64,000 bases of DNA from Chlamydoabsidia padenii (GCA_025330725.1 JAIWND010000003.1:930001-994000), one strand, 5' to 3'; numbered from the stretch's first letter, positions 33,611 through 45,478 are shown. The notes: a model not told the origin generated them from the sequence alone. Made by a program: numbers and translations.

Positions 33611-35397
33611 TCATAAATGATCAACAAGAGTAAAATAGATGATCGGGAAACTAACTATAACTAATATGGTAGCCAAGATGAGTTGAGTCCAGGTCAAGTT
33701 TTCAGAGAATTTGGTTGGTAGCAAGGACAAATGTTCTTCTTCATGATTCATACGTGATACAATAAACAGATGGATAAACACCGCACCAGGCAATAGGAAT
33801 CCTATTACAACACAAAGAAGGTTAGTTCGACGATATTGCCTTTTTTTTTTTTCCTGCAGCCTACCTAAAACCATTGTTGAGAATCCGCCAATAATATCAA
33901 ATACACTACCCAGTGACGTCAAAGTAGCTCCAAAATAAAGGATTGGAATAAACAAGAGACAAGTCACCATAAAGTGCTCCTTATCAGTGGTAATCCGCCC
34001 ATTGGTATTTTTCCCCAGTAAAGTTTGCACAGAATCCCGACAAGGATGGATAGCCAATCTACCAGAAAAAAAAAAAAAAAAGAGTGTGAGTATAAATTTC
34101 CACCCCCGCCGTCGTTCATGCATGAAATCCATGACTTACGGTATGGTGAGAACCATAAACAAACCCAGAAAAAGTCGTACCACATTGATAGCCACATCAT
34201 CATCGGGAAAGTTCAACAAGACATTGGCATGCACGTTTTCTCCAAAACAAATATACCCCATGATGGCAAAGGTGAAATTCAAGAGATAGCTGATCAATGT
34301 GCCCAGGCCACTGATCCACAGCCAGGTCGCAGGACGTTGATCAAACGTGCTGAGATAAATACCAAAGATGTTTTGTGAGCAACCAAACGAGAGACCCATG
34401 ATGGCGATACCTTTAAGCATGGAGAGAGAAGGTGGGACGATTTCGAGGACAATATCTTGGCGAGGTGGAGCATAGGCGGGGACGCGTACAATGACACCGA
34501 GAAGCATCATGGGCAAAAGCATCACGGATAAGGTAGACCATTTGGCAATCTTGGCTGGCGATCGAGAGAGACTTAGTGGTAAGCTCTATATATATATATA
34601 TATATATAAAACAAGTTGTGAGTGGAATCTCGTTCCTGAGTATGGTAATGATTTTCTTACCACACAGAGTCCAAAAGCCACCACCACCAATTGTCGATTG
34701 CTTAGCCAAGTTAGTTGTGGTGTATAATAATGGAAGAGAGTAGGCAAAGTATCCCCCAGCACTATAATCAGCGTCATACAGATGGCAACATAAACATAAA
34801 CAAATAATATATACATGATGAGTACTATGTATATCCATTTCTGTGTTTTATTTTTTTCCCTTTTCCCTTCTTTTTATGCTACTTACTAATATAATAAGAG
34901 ACGGTAGTAGTGGCAGTATGGAAAAAGATGACCAAGTTACAAAGTCTATCCCCACTAGACCCCAACAATTGATCACAAAGACCAGAGAGACTGTACCGAT
35001 TTGTTTGGATGCCACATTGGACGGTGAGGTGCATGGCCAAACAAGTAAGGATGGCAATCAAAATGGAGCACACTAGACCAAACCAGAAACCACAGAGATG
35101 GAGAGCCAATGGGAGTCCGATAATACCACTCCCCATCATAGCATTCGTTACATTCATGGTCGATCCACCCATACTTGATGTTCCATAGCCTGGAAGAGTA
35201 GATTGTAAGGATGCCAAGTTTTTCAAATCAAGAGAATGGTTGTTATTGTTGTTGTTATCAGAACCTGGTGTAGAACAACATGTACTGGCATTCGTGGTGA
35301 CACTGTGTTGAGTATAAAAGGTGGATGATAGTGAGCTGGTTTCCATTAGGACATCGTCCAGTGTCGACCCTCTTAATCGCATACCATCTGGATTCAT
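33611..35397 (-). CDS. AAAP/SLC38-type amino-acid transporter (AVT family), 480 aa
   Basis: Exons 34887-35397, 34661-34761, 34140-34585, 33865-34058 and 33611-33801 (1443 nt). After an approximately 90-residue cytosolic head (poly-Asn, Ser/Thr-rich) the hallmark TM1 motif STMNVTNAMMGSGIIGLPLAL appears (read in parts), followed by about ten more TM segments, including AMHLTVQCGI, IAIMGLSFGCSQNIFGIY and LLNFTFAIMGYICFG. Family members export or exchange amino acids at the vacuole or plasma membrane; closest in layout to Avt6/Avt7 and SLC38A. Substrate not predictable. The variant motif TCGGGGTTTGA (35498-35508) lies about 100 bp upstream. Confidence 0.9.
34585..34607. repeat. (TA)n tract at an intron 3' end
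   Basis: About ten TA units directly in front of the 3' splice site of the transporter intron 2, replacing the usual pyrimidine tract on the coding strand. Confidence 0.7.
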
Positions 35398-35823
35398 GAT
35401 AAAATTTAAACAAAAAAAGGAGATGATATTAACAATAAAAGTGTAAAGAAAAGAAAAGAAAAGGAAAAATTACTCAAAATCAAGATAAATGATCAAGTCG
35501 GGGTTTGATTTTTTGGAGTTGTCCTTTAACGAAGCACATATTTCTCCAACCAAGCATATGATGTGCATTTGTTTTTGATTTATAATATTGATACATGATC
35601 ACTCATGACAAGCAAGCATTCATCACTCAGAATGAACTCTTGTTGGGGTGGGAAAGTAGATGCTTATTGTCTATCATCTATGGAAAAGAGTAGAAATCAT
35701 TCCTATTGGTCAACATGGCCGATCCTTCCTTGTGGGATAGGATGAAACGCTTGATTGTTTGGAACAAATAAGTAGCTATTTCATCCTATCTTTTGGAAAA
35801 TGATAGTATGGATTTGACAGGTG

Positions 35824-35836
35824 GCGGGATTTGAAA
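35824..35836. promoter_or_regulatory. GCGGGATTTGAAA motif, exact copy
   Basis: 106 bp upstream of the arginyl-tRNA synthetase start codon, upstream of the long A run. Confidence 0.5.
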
Positions 35837-35869
35837 TGTGCGGAAAGGGGCCTGGTCAGTCCTTGGAAC

Positions 35870-35870
<1 letters not shown>

Positions 35871-35919
<49 letters not shown>
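35871..35919. repeat. 49-nt A homopolymer in the ArgRS 5' leader region
   Basis: Uninterrupted A run between the motif copy and the ATG; may be transcribed as a poly(A) leader. Confidence 0.9.
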
Positions 35920-35921
<2 letters not shown>

Positions 35922-35941
35922 TCAACTCCTTTCTTTCACTC

Positions 35942-37835
35942 ATGAATTCAGCTCAGTTCTTTCGACAAGCCATAGCGAAACAATTGGCTCGAAAGGGAAC
36001 TTGTACTGAATCTCGTGCTTTGCAATTACTGGGGACACCAAAAGTAGCTCGACATGAACAATTTACCATTCCAGTACCAAAGCTTGTAACATCTCAACAA
36101 GACGACACTGCTCACATTTGTAAAGACATTGCTAACAAGGTAACTAACACAATCAAGGAGACAACAACAAGAAACTGACTCTTTCTTTTTTTGTTTTCTT
36201 TAAATTAGTTTGAACCTGACGACTGGATCACCAACGCTAACGCCCAAGGACCTTTTTTAAACTTTGACGTCTCCCTCACCCATTATATCCGACATACTCT
36301 CAACGATGTTTTACAACAAAAAGACAAGTATGGCACACGACCTCCACAACCCGGCACCGTCCTGATCGACTATAGCTCACCAAATATCGCCAAACCATTC
36401 CATGCTGGTCATTTACGAAGTACGATTCTTGGCAACTTTATCAAACGGTCTCATGAAGCAATGGGCTACCGTACTATTGGTATCAATTATCTTGGTGATT
36501 GGGGGAAACAATACGGCAAGTCATTTTTTTTAATAAAAAAAAGTCATTATCAGCAAAGGGGGGGGGTTAACATGTCTTTTTTGATTAGGACTTCTTGCCG
36601 TAGGATATGAAAAATACGGTGACGAAGACGCATTGATGAAAGATCCTGTCTACCACTTGTACAATACCTACGTCGCCATCAACAAGGACGCTGCCACTAA
36701 TAAAGACATTGACCAGGCCGCCAATCAGTATTTTAAACGAATGGAACAAGGCGACGTACACACATTATCACTATGGCGACGATTCCGTACCCTCAGTATT
36801 GACTTTTATCGACAAATCTACCAACGACTCGGCATCACGTTTGATCATTACTCTGGGGAATCACAAACGGAACAGTATATCAGCAAGGTGTACGCCCAAC
36901 TTGAGGCACGTGGTCTATTAACGGAATCGGAGGGTGGTGAATGTGTGGTGGATCTCGAACACTATGGATTGGGTAAACCTGTACTGAAAAGAACGGATGG
37001 CACCACATTGTATTTGACTCGGGACTTGGCAGCATTACTTTTACGAAAAGAATCCTATGACTTTGACAAGGCGATTTATGTGGTGGGGACGGAACAATCG
37101 TTATATATGCAACAACTCTTCAAGGTCTGGCAACTCTTGACAGGTGAACAAGAACTGCATCATGCCAATTTTGGTCGGATACAAGGTATGTCTACTCGAA
37201 AAGGCACGGTGGTCTTTCTTCAAGATATTCTCGATACAGCCAAAGACCGGATGATGGAAAATATGCAACAAAGCACGAGCAAGTATGAAGAATTAACAAC
37301 ACTAGGTATTACTAGTCAATCAGATGGCACTCTCATCAAAGGACAAGCGGCGGCCGATCACGTGGCTGATCAACTCGGGATATCTGCGGTGATGATTCAA
37401 GATATGGTGGCGAAACGGATCAAGAATTACACGTTTTCTTGGGATCGAATGACAATGGCGCGTGGGTATACGGGGGTGTATCTTCAATTCACCTATGCTC
37501 GTCTGTGTGGGATCGAACGCAAAGCGCAGGTGGAAGTAACACCTCTGGCTGATACCACTTTACTCTTGGACTCGGATGCCGCGGTGGATTTGGTCCTCAC
37601 CATCTCACAGTACCCGGATATCGTACACCAATCCTGGGCGGCCATGGAACCTTCCACTTTGGTACAGTATCTCTTTAGATTGGCTCACTCCATCAGTCAA
37701 GCAACCACTTTGCTCCGTGTGAAGGATGTCGATCCCGGTTTGGCACAGGCTCGTATGATGCTTTTTTGGTCGGCAAAAACTACTTTGGGTAATGGATTGA
37801 AATTACTGGGTATGACACCTCTTGAACGCATCTAG
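35942..37835 (+). CDS. RRS1: Arginyl-tRNA synthetase, 583 aa
   Basis: Charges tRNA-Arg. Exons 35942-36139, 36209-36515 and 36589-37835 (1752 nt). The class I HIGH motif is HAGH in [12 protein letters not shown]; the N-terminal add-1 domain precedes it; the KMSKS-equivalent loop is MSTRKG in [14 protein letters not shown]; the anticodon-binding DALR domain ends with the conserved terminal pattern [10 protein letters not shown] (families usually end in RM). Intron 2 (36516-36588) is a GC-AG intron: exon G|GCAAGT and acceptor ATTAG. N-terminal [17 protein letters not shown] may serve as a weak mitochondrial presequence, so one gene could supply both compartments as in yeasts (inference). Confidence 0.95.
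36516..36588 (+). other. GC-AG intron in ArgRS
   Basis: Donor G|GCAAGT, the usual strong context of GC-AG introns; splicing gives TAC G|GA CTT (Tyr-Gly-Leu), in frame. No GT donor nearby restores the reading frame. Confidence 0.8.
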
Positions 37836-38107
37836 TCTTTAGTCTTGTTGATTCCCCCCTTTAATAAAATAATGTATTTAATTCTCTATTGTTGTTGTTG
37901 TTGTTTTGGATTTACATGTGTGATTATGATCAAGTTGGATTGACTATATGCAAACATGGGATGTGGAATTATGCAAGCGGGGTTTGAAATACATGAATAT
38001 GGATTCGAAAAGTATACTGTCACCAGATGATTCGTTTTTATTTGCTTCAAATGGTTTTATTATGGGAATAGGCAGTATAATAAATTGGGGACTTGTAAAT
38101 GGGGACA

Positions 38108-38174
<67 letters not shown>

Positions 38175-38460
38175 GACTTACAATCCAGTGAATCGATTTA
38201 TTTATTTCATTTCGAAGATGCATACAGTATAATAAGACAAGAGACTATAATTAGTGGGTGGATTCAATAAAAATAAAAGGGGATGTTTATGTAAAGATTT
38301 ATGAGAAACCAGTGGGTGTCCTTCTTATTTACCAAAGAATGAGTTGACCACCGACACTCGTTTTTTTTTAAAAAAAAAGTGGATGAGACGGCGGGGGTTT
38401 AAATCCAGTCATCATCATCATCCGGTTTTTATTATCGTAACATATACCAAACTAATCCTA
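37836..38460. other. Convergent spacer, ArgRS / SCP2 gene
   Basis: 625 bp holding a TTG repeat near 37888-37904, motif copies GCGGGGTTTGAAA (37977-37989) and GCGGGGGTTTAAA (38391-38403), and a 61-nt A run (38111-38171). Both flanking genes end here, so the motif copies are not at annotated promoters. Confidence 0.55.
38111..38171. repeat. 61-nt A homopolymer
   Basis: Longest homopolymer in the window, in a spacer between converging genes. Confidence 0.95.
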
Positions 38461-39156
38461 TTACAACTTTGCGTTGCCAAGAGTTCCTTGTTGAAGAAGA
38501 GAAGGTTCATTCTTCTTGATGAATTCCAACGCCCGCTACAAAAACAAAAAAGAGAATAAGCTCATCAAATAGATTAAAGGAGGAGTAACTTACTTCACGG
38601 CCACCGGCCTTTTCAAATAAAGTTTCCAATCTTTGCGCAAGCATCAAATCACCTTTAATCTATCAAACGAGTTAGTTTAAATACATTCTATCCTTTTCTT
38701 CTTCTTTTTACCTTGATACGACGACTCACATAGGCCTTGATACCAGTCAATCTATAACAGAAAAAAATAAAAAGATGAGTTTTCCCTTTTATCGTGCCCC
38801 CCTTTTGTGATACTTACCCTCCAGTAATAAAGTTTAACAAATCACTATCTTCCACACGAATTTTGACTGTTTGGATTCGTTTCTTCTTGGCCACACCACG
38901 GACTTTGGATTCATTCTTGGTGATAATAGGCTGTATTTCGTTTCCTTGTAGCAGAATATACCTAACATGAGGAGTGAGTCAATAATAATAATATCGTGTG
39001 AATTCCTTACCAAGTGGTTGCTAGTTTCTTCTTTTTAGTCACACCAATGACGAAGTATCCTTTCACGTTAGGCCAAAGTGCTGGTTCCTGTAGCAACTGT
39101 CGTTCAATTTCAGGAAGAATGATATCCGAAAGTAACGCTGGACGTGATGTGGACAT
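38461..39156 (-). CDS. SCP2 sterol-carrier domain protein, 156 aa
   Basis: Exons 39011-39156, 38818-38961, 38712-38751, 38594-38659 and 38461-38535 (471 nt). The whole protein is one SCP2 fold: GYFVIGVTKKKKLATTWYILLQG, VKIRVEDSDLLNFITGGLTGIKAYVSRRIKIKGDL (read in parts), MLAQRLETLFEKAGG. The typical lipid-cavity helix KAYxSxxIKIKGDxxLAxKLE is well preserved. Stand-alone SCP2 proteins bind fatty acids, acyl-CoA or sterols, often in peroxisomes; the C-terminus here is NAKL, close to but not the canonical PTS1 SKL, so peroxisomal import is uncertain but possible. Confidence 0.87.
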
Positions 39157-39476
39157 TGAGAGAGAAAGAGTGGTAAGAAAGAAAGAAAAAAAAAAAAAGA
39201 GGGGAGGGTTTTTTTTTTTTGTATTTTAAACAGTTGAAATCCCGCTCGAAGGGGGTGCGTTTATGCAACTCCCACATTACACGTGAAATGCTCATCAGCC
39301 AACACACAAACAAAAAGACTAGTGCTTTCCATTTTTTTTTTTTAAACCTAAGCCTAAACAGTAAAGACATCCATCCTTTTGACTATAAAAAAACAAGATT
39401 ACTTTATTACAACAATAATAAGGGAGAGGAGTGGGGAAGGGAGGGAATGATTCTATTCTATGTCTAATATAATAAT
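39157..39476. other. SCP2 promoter and m-AAA protease 3' flank
   Basis: 320 bp with A and T runs at 39188-39198 and 39209-39220 and an exact motif copy at 39234-39245. Confidence 0.6.
39234..39245. promoter_or_regulatory. TTSAAATCCCGC motif, exact copy
   Basis: TTGAAATCCCGC, 78 bp upstream of the SCP2 gene start codon. Confidence 0.5.
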
Positions 39477-41875
39477 CTAAGAGGAGTGGATTTCACCATT
39501 ATTAGGAGGGATATCTTCAGGGAAAGGAGGAGGTGCTTCAATCTAAAACAGAGGTTCAAGTTTAGTTCATATAAGATTCTGGTTATTGTTGTTTTCTTAC
39601 CTTTGGTTTTCTGACATATTCATCATACACTGTCTTTTCCACAAACGGACGCATTCCCAAAACACCTTCAATATCTTCACGAGTGATGACTTCTTTTTCC
39701 AATAAGAGCTTGGCAACCTTTTCCACATCGGCACGTTTTTCAGTCAACAGGTCCACCGTTCGAGTATAAGCATCCGTGACCAATTTGCGCGCTTCATCAT
39801 CAATCAAGGACCCCGTCTGTTCGCTGTAAGGTTTCTGGAATTGCTGTTCAGAGTTGGGATCATGGAAGGAGATGGGACCGACACGAGGGTTCATACCATA
39901 AGTTGTGACTTGAGCATAAGCAATCTTGGTGACCTTTTGTAAATCGTCCTGCGCACCGGTGGTAATCGAACCAAAAAAGATTTGTTCAGCCACACGACCA
40001 CCTAATGTCATGCACATGCGATCCAACAGTTGGTTTTCAGAGTACAAGTATTGATCCTTGGGCAAGTACTGAGCATAACCTAGAGCAGCCACACCACGAG
40101 GAATGATCGAGACCTTGAGAAGAGGATCGGCATGCTTGAGATACCAGCCCGCCACAGCATGACCCGCTTCATGATACGCCACCGTCTTCTTTTCTTCAGG
40201 AGACAAGACCCGGGATTTCTTTTCCAGACCAGCAATCACCCGTTCGATTGCTTGTTCAAAGTCGACTTCTTGTACTTGGTCCTTTTGATGCCGGGCCGCA
40301 ATCAAGGCTGCTTCGTTACATACATTATGGATATCCGCACCAGAGAAGCCAGGGGTAAGCGCCGCGAGTTTGCGTGACAGTTGATCGACATCTTCAGTGG
40401 TTTTGATCGGTTTGAGATGGACCTTGAAGATTTGTACACGGCCACCAATATCAGGTCGATCCACATGGATATGTCGATCGAGACGGCCAGGACGCATCAG
40501 AGCAGGATCCAGTACATCAGGTCGATTCGTACCCGCCAACACCACGATATGTTCACTTGAATCAAACCCGTCCATTTCCACCAACAGTTGGTTCAGCGTG
40601 CTTTCCCGTTCATCGTTTCCACCCATTTGACCACCTTTACCACGGGCTTTACCAATGGCATCGATTTCGTCGACAAAGATAATACATGGGGCATTCTTCT
40701 TGGCATTGGCAAAGAGATCACGTACACGAGAAGGACCGACACCAACAAACATTTCCACGAATTCAGACCCGGATACACTAAAGAAGGGTACACCTGCTTC
40801 ACCTGCTGTTGCCTTGGCCAGCAGTGTTTTACCAGTACCAGGAGGACCTAAAATGAAAAAGTAAATAATAAGGATGAGAAACTATGTCTCCCTACTCTTT
40901 TTTTTTCTTTTTTTCTTTCTTACCTGATAAGATAGCACCTCGAGGAATAGTGGCCCCAAGACGTTCATAAAGTTGAGGATTCTTTAAAAACTTTACAAAT
41001 TCCATGATTTCTTCTTTAGCCTCATCGGCACCGGCGACGTGCTTGAATTTGACCTTGACATCCGTTTCTTGATTAAACATCTTGGCCTTGCTTTTCCCGA
41101 TTCCAAAGATACCTTGACCAGCACCACCTCCAGGACCCTTCTTGGTGATATAGTACAGCACACCAATCAGTAACAACGTAGGAGCAAAGTGTAGAGCGGT
41201 ACTGAGCACGGAGATTTCATCTTGATAAGACACAGGAATACGTTCGGCGGAAGGAATGCCCAATTCGGTTTGAGCATCGTCCAATTTGCGTTCAAAGCCA
41301 TCCACCGATCCAATGCTAAAGACAAAAGTTTGTTGTTGAGGATTAACACCCATCGAAGAAGATTCGGGCCGCAAGTGGACCCGTACCCGATTCCGATTCA
41401 CCACCACCAGACGATCCACCAAGCCCTTGTCCAAAAGTTGCGTACGGAAGCCTTGCCAGGTAATTTCTCTTGCATTGTCGCCTGGACTCGTCAGTTTCCA
41501 TAATAACCAAGTACCTGCTGCTGTGCCCAATAACATGTTGGTGTTGATTTGAAGATCTGGAGGCTTGTTTCCACCACTACCACTGGATGATGTTTTCTTT
41601 TTGTTATTGTTGCTGTTGTTGTTATTGGATTCTTCTGAGGGTTTCTTGGTTTCGTTTGATCGCTTGTTGCTGTTGTTAGCGGCTTTTCCGGCATCTTTAC
41701 CAAAGAAACCTTCGAATCCTTTGGGTACATTGAGAGGTTTGTTGTCATTCTTGTTGGCACCGTCCTTTTCTGAAGTAAACAATCGTCGTGGAGGAAGACG
41801 GCGAGATCGTAGTAATAAAGAGGATCGATTAATGTTGAGTGACCGAGATCCCACCTTGCCAAGTCTTGAGAGCAT
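39477..41875 (-). CDS. AFG3: Mitochondrial inner-membrane m-AAA protease (AFG3/Yta12 family), 754 aa
   Basis: ATP-dependent zinc metalloprotease that degrades inner-membrane proteins and matures MrpL32. Exons 40924-41875, 39601-40847 and 39477-39542 (2265 nt). An Arg/Ser/Leu-rich presequence ([20 protein letters not shown]) is followed by a low-complexity Asn/Lys linker, two TM segments ([29 protein letters not shown]), Walker A GPPGTGKT split from its first Gly by an intron, Walker B IIFVDEID, the second region of homology [10 protein letters not shown], and the protease motif HEAGH ([11 protein letters not shown]), with the third zinc ligand region [11 protein letters not shown]. All catalytic residues are intact. 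Whether it is the Afg3 or Yta12 paralogue cannot be decided from one copy. Confidence 0.94.
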
Positions 41876-42271
41876 TGGTATTACAAAAAATAAAAAAAAT
41901 AAAAAATAAAAAAGTGAAGGAAAGCGGAAGAAGAAGGAAAGAAAAGAGGACGTAAGGCACAGTTGAAATACAATATTCCAAACCCCGCATCGACCCATTT
42001 TCATGTTTTTGAGTCAAAGGCATACGGAAGTGTTGAATCGCCGCAATGATATGAAACAGTAGTCTTTGCCAATAGATTGAATGATGCATTGTCTATAGTG
42101 TATTTTGACAAACCCTTTTTGTTTATTGATTAATAGATAAAAAGACATTTTCTAAATGAGATAAGATGATGACAAGAATAAAACAACAGTAGTAGTAAAC
42201 TATCCTAAAGGTAAATTAGTTTTAAAAAGAGGGGAGGGAGGAGGAGGAGGTCATAAAAAAGATAAGCTAAT
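41876..42271. other. AFG3 promoter and COX6 3' flank
   Basis: 396 bp. It contains the variant motif TTCCAAACCCCGC at 41976-41988 about 101 bp upstream of the AFG3 start, plus GAGG-rich sequence near 42230-42250. Confidence 0.55.
41976..41988. promoter_or_regulatory. TTSAAATCCCGC-type motif copy
   Basis: TTCCAAACCCCGC, 101 bp upstream of the AFG3 start codon. Confidence 0.4.
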
Positions 42272-42771
42272 TTAAAAACCCAATTCTTCCTTGGTCAACA
42301 CACCCAATTCAGTCTTGAGAGGAGCAAGTTCTTCGAGGTATTGTTGGTATTGTTTATCGTTTTCGACCTTTTCCTTGAGACCTTCAAATACACGGACAGC
42401 AGTAGCATAGTCGTTCACACGACGAGAGGCCTTGAGAGCAGATTCAACCACACTGACAGGAGGCACCAAATCGTAAGCAAAGGCATTGTTCAAACCACGT
42501 TGGAGTTCAAACAAATCTTCAACACCATCGAAGAATCGGACGTATCGTTCGGCCATGGCTTCGTAGGATTCTTCTTCAGCATGAGCAGAGTAGAAACGAC
42601 GACCTACACCTATTCAAGATGACAGGAATAATTATAAAAGATGGTGTGAGTGAAGAAGTATAAGGTGTTGATGGATGATTATCGTCAAGATGACTTACCC
42701 ATGGGACGGGTAACGGTGGCGGTACGCACAGCAGAAGTGCGAGCAACAGTGGCAAGAGTGGCACGAAGCAT
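42272..42771 (-). CDS. COX6: Cytochrome c oxidase subunit VI (COX6; COX5A of animals), 136 aa
   Basis: Nuclear-encoded subunit of respiratory complex IV on the matrix side. Exons 42699-42771 and 42272-42609 (411 nt). The N-terminus MLRATLATVARTSAVRTATV is a typical amphipathic mitochondrial presequence, followed by AEEESYEAMAERYVRFFDGV, LQRGLNNAFAYDLVPP, ALKASRRVNDYATAVRVFEGLK and the terminal LKTELGVLTKEELGF, which align well with COX5A ([28 protein letters not shown] in animals). Length is normal. Confidence 0.95.
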
Positions 42772-42911
42772 TATAAAAAGAAGAAGAGTGGGGTGAAGGG
42801 AAGAAAGAGAAGGAAAAATTTGATGTGGGTATCAAAAAAACACACCGCGTTGATTTTGTTTCCAGACCCCCTCGTTTTTCTTTGGACGTCACACGCTATA
42901 AAACGAGAAAA

Positions 42912-42924
42912 TTTGAAATCCCGA
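42912..42924. promoter_or_regulatory. TTSAAATCCCGC-type motif copy
   Basis: TTTGAAATCCCGA, 141 bp upstream of the COX6 start codon. Confidence 0.5.
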
Positions 42925-43134
42925 TGCTTGAACCAGTGATGATACTGTAGAAAGTGTGATCCTTGAAAAGACAATATTCCTTCAATGATAGTATGTCAAG
43001 CCATCTGCGATGCTTTTTATTTTCTTGTTCATTGTGAACAGTTTATAAAACACGGCCCATTCAATTTACATCATCCATAAAGGGTAATCAAGAGATGTTA
43101 AAATGACATACTCTCTAGATCATGCTGTCTTCAT

Positions 43135-43147
43135 GCGGGAATTGAAA
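43135..43147. promoter_or_regulatory. TTSAAATCCCGC-type motif copy
   Basis: GCGGGAATTGAAA, 182 bp upstream of the TRP4 ATG. Confidence 0.45.
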
Positions 43148-43328
43148 AAATATCAATTTTCATTGGTTCGCAGAAGCGGATTTAATGAGTGGACCACTCC
43201 CGTTGAGTCACCGATTATCGTATTTAGTTTTCCCAGAATCCACTAATGCCTTTATTCACTTTCTCTTTCACTCTTATTTTTTATTTCTTCTTTTTTTTTT
43301 TTTATATATTTAATTGTGCCCAGCCGAT

Positions 43329-44621
43329 ATGCCTACTAGTACACTCAACAGTCGTCCAACTGACATGAAATCCATTCTCAGACTTCTCACTCACCAACCT
43401 CAACAATTCACACCCGACGATGCCGATTTGGCCATTAACGAAATCATGAACGGCAAAGCAACACCCAGCCAAATCTCTGCATTTTTAGTCTCTCTCCGAT
43501 ACCAAGAAAAAGATCAAGATCCAGCCATTGTAGCGGCGTGTGCTCAAGCCATGCGAAGTCATGCTCGTCTTATTCCTTATGGTCAAGATTATCAACATCT
43601 CGAAGGCACGGTGGTGGATATTGTTGGTACTGGTGGTGACGGACACGATACCTATAATGTTTCCACCACAGCATCAATCGTGGCAGCAGGCGCTGGTGCT
43701 AAAGTGGCCAAGGTAAAAGTACACCATCAATGAGGCAGTAGTGAACTAAACTTTATGATATAGCATGGAAATAGAGCATCTTCATCTAATTCTGGTTCGG
43801 CAGATTTAATGGAAGCGCATGGCTGTCAAATCACGGCAGTGCAACCTGGTCAGGTGGCACCTATTCTAGATGCGACCAACTTTTGCTTCCTCTTCTCACA
43901 AACGTATCATCCGGCTATGAAACATGTCGCCAGTATACGCAAGGAAATTGGTATCCCGACTGTCTTTAATCTCTTGGGTCCTATGAGCAACCCAGCTAAG
44001 CCGGCTCGATTGGTCGTGGGTGTACATTCGCCTCAGATTGGTGATTTGATGGCTAATGCTCTCAAAATGACTGGTGTCAAAGGTGCTTTGGTGGTCTGTG
44101 GTAATGAAAAATTGGACGAGGTAATGTAAAAAAAAAAAAAAAAAAAAAAAAAAGGAGGCGGGGTTGTAGAATGCATCACTCTTACTTTTTTTTTTTTGTG
44201 TGTGTGTATGTATATATAGATCAGTCCATCGGGTGATACAAACGTAAGTAAAGTAAAAAACGTAAATGAAAACATCTAATCATTTGTATAATAGTACTGG
44301 AGGGTACATGAAAATGGAACTATCACTACTGGCGTGTTACATCCAACCACAGACTTTGGATTGGCCACTCATCCATTGTCACAAGTCAAAGGGGGTGATT
44401 GTCATGAAAATGCCAAAACGCTGGATCGTTTACTAGATAATCAGTTACCTGAAGGGGACCCTATCTTGGACTTTGTACTCTTGAATGCCGCGGCATTGTT
44501 GGTCATTGGTGGTGTGGCGGAAGACTTTAAGGATGGCGTGAACAAGGCTCGGGAATCTATTGTCTCTGGAAAAGCAAAATCGGTACTGCTTGCTTTTAGG
44601 GATGCTACCATTAAGCTATGA
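43329..44621 (+). CDS. TRP4: Anthranilate phosphoribosyltransferase, 363 aa
   Basis: Second step of tryptophan biosynthesis: anthranilate plus PRPP gives phosphoribosyl-anthranilate. Exons 43329-43712, 43764-44120, 44220-44243 and 44295-44621 (1092 nt); exon 3 is a 24-nt microexon (ISPSGDTN). The PRPP loop appears as VDIVGTGGDGHDTYNVST, and HGNRASSSNSGSADLMEAHG carries the conserved SSxxGSAD(L) anthranilate-site segment; FNLLGPMSNPA is the third hallmark, and NEKLDE the metal-binding region. The start is the ATG at 43329; an upstream TTG at 43314 is not credible in a fungus. Catalytic residues are intact and length is normal. Confidence 0.95.
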
Positions 44622-44939
44622 CACATACCCATCTCCTCTCGTTGTTACATAGCATTGTTGTATTACCTCTTTTTTTGATCAACTTTTATAAAAATAAAAA
44701 CATGTTGTATACCATCTAAAATGTGCGGCGGTGATCCTGCTTGGGGGATGATGTGGGGTAAAAATAAGGGACGGGGTTGGTGTTACTGTGTGCTCGACGA
44801 TTGTCTCCATCAAACTAATCCAATCATGTTTGTATTTGACATGGCAACTGAACTCGATGTTGATTATCTCTGGTTAAAGTATAAATTCATTGCAATTACA
44901 ATTGAGCGAGTGATGATAGTTTTTGTTTATTGATCTTAG

Positions 44940-44951
44940 GCGGGATTTGAA
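44940..44951. promoter_or_regulatory. GCGGGATTTGAA motif, exact orphan copy
   Basis: Exact copy 320 bp after the TRP4 stop with no annotated gene start nearby. Confidence 0.4.
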
Positions 44952-45465
44952 TAACTTTATTTCGAAAAGGGTCCATTATCAATCATACATAAGCATCATG
45001 TCAGGCTAACTACTGCCATCCTAATTTAACGACTAATCAAGGTTTCTCGGCTATAATCGAGGAGAGACCATGCATGTAAGACATCATCATACTGTGAAGA
45101 CAAAGTTAGTTTGAAGGCAAATGATATGTGATTTTTATTGATTAATCAAAGTACACTGTATACAAAGACAGTGTATTAAATGTGTTTCTATAACTATCCT
45201 AAATGGAAATACTATAAATGCATATAGGGGACATAACTAAACTAATCCAATGGGATAAAGGCATAAGAGTATGGTGGTGATCGTATTGAGTTAAGCTGTT
45301 GACATCCATGAGTGTGGTTATAGCAAGTCAGTCATTGCTTTCAGTGTTACCTAGTTGATTCAATCCATTTTGATCAAGTCCCCGAGGAGTAACACCGAGA
45401 TTTGTCTATTCGATGTTTACTACATGTTGATTTTTGATGAGAAGGTGTCAAATATGTCTGGGGTG

Positions 45466-45478
45466 GCGGGATATTGAA
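45466..45478. promoter_or_regulatory. TTSAAATCCCGC-type motif copy with one extra base
   Basis: GCGGGATATTGAA, the only copy seen with an insertion between the GCGGG and TTGAA halves. Confidence 0.3.

Larger units (their letters stand above)
35398..35941. other. Divergent promoter spacer, transporter / arginyl-tRNA synthetase
   Basis: 544 bp. Two motif copies (35498-35508 variant; 35824-35836 exact) and a 49-nt A run (35871-35919) that ends only 22 bp before the ArgRS ATG. Confidence 0.6.
42772..43328. other. Divergent promoter spacer, COX6 / TRP4
   Basis: 557 bp with one motif copy near each gene: TTTGAAATCCCGA at 42912-42924 (141 bp from COX6) and GCGGGAATTGAAA at 43135-43147 (182 bp from TRP4). 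T-rich run just before the TRP4 ATG. Confidence 0.6.

Noticed and set aside
38085..38270. Short ORF with a long poly-Lys stretch
   Set aside because: Its coding potential is just the 61-nt A run.
43314..43328. TTG-initiated extension of TRP4
   Set aside because: Fungal nuclear genes start at ATG; the ATG at 43329 gives the normal family N-terminus.
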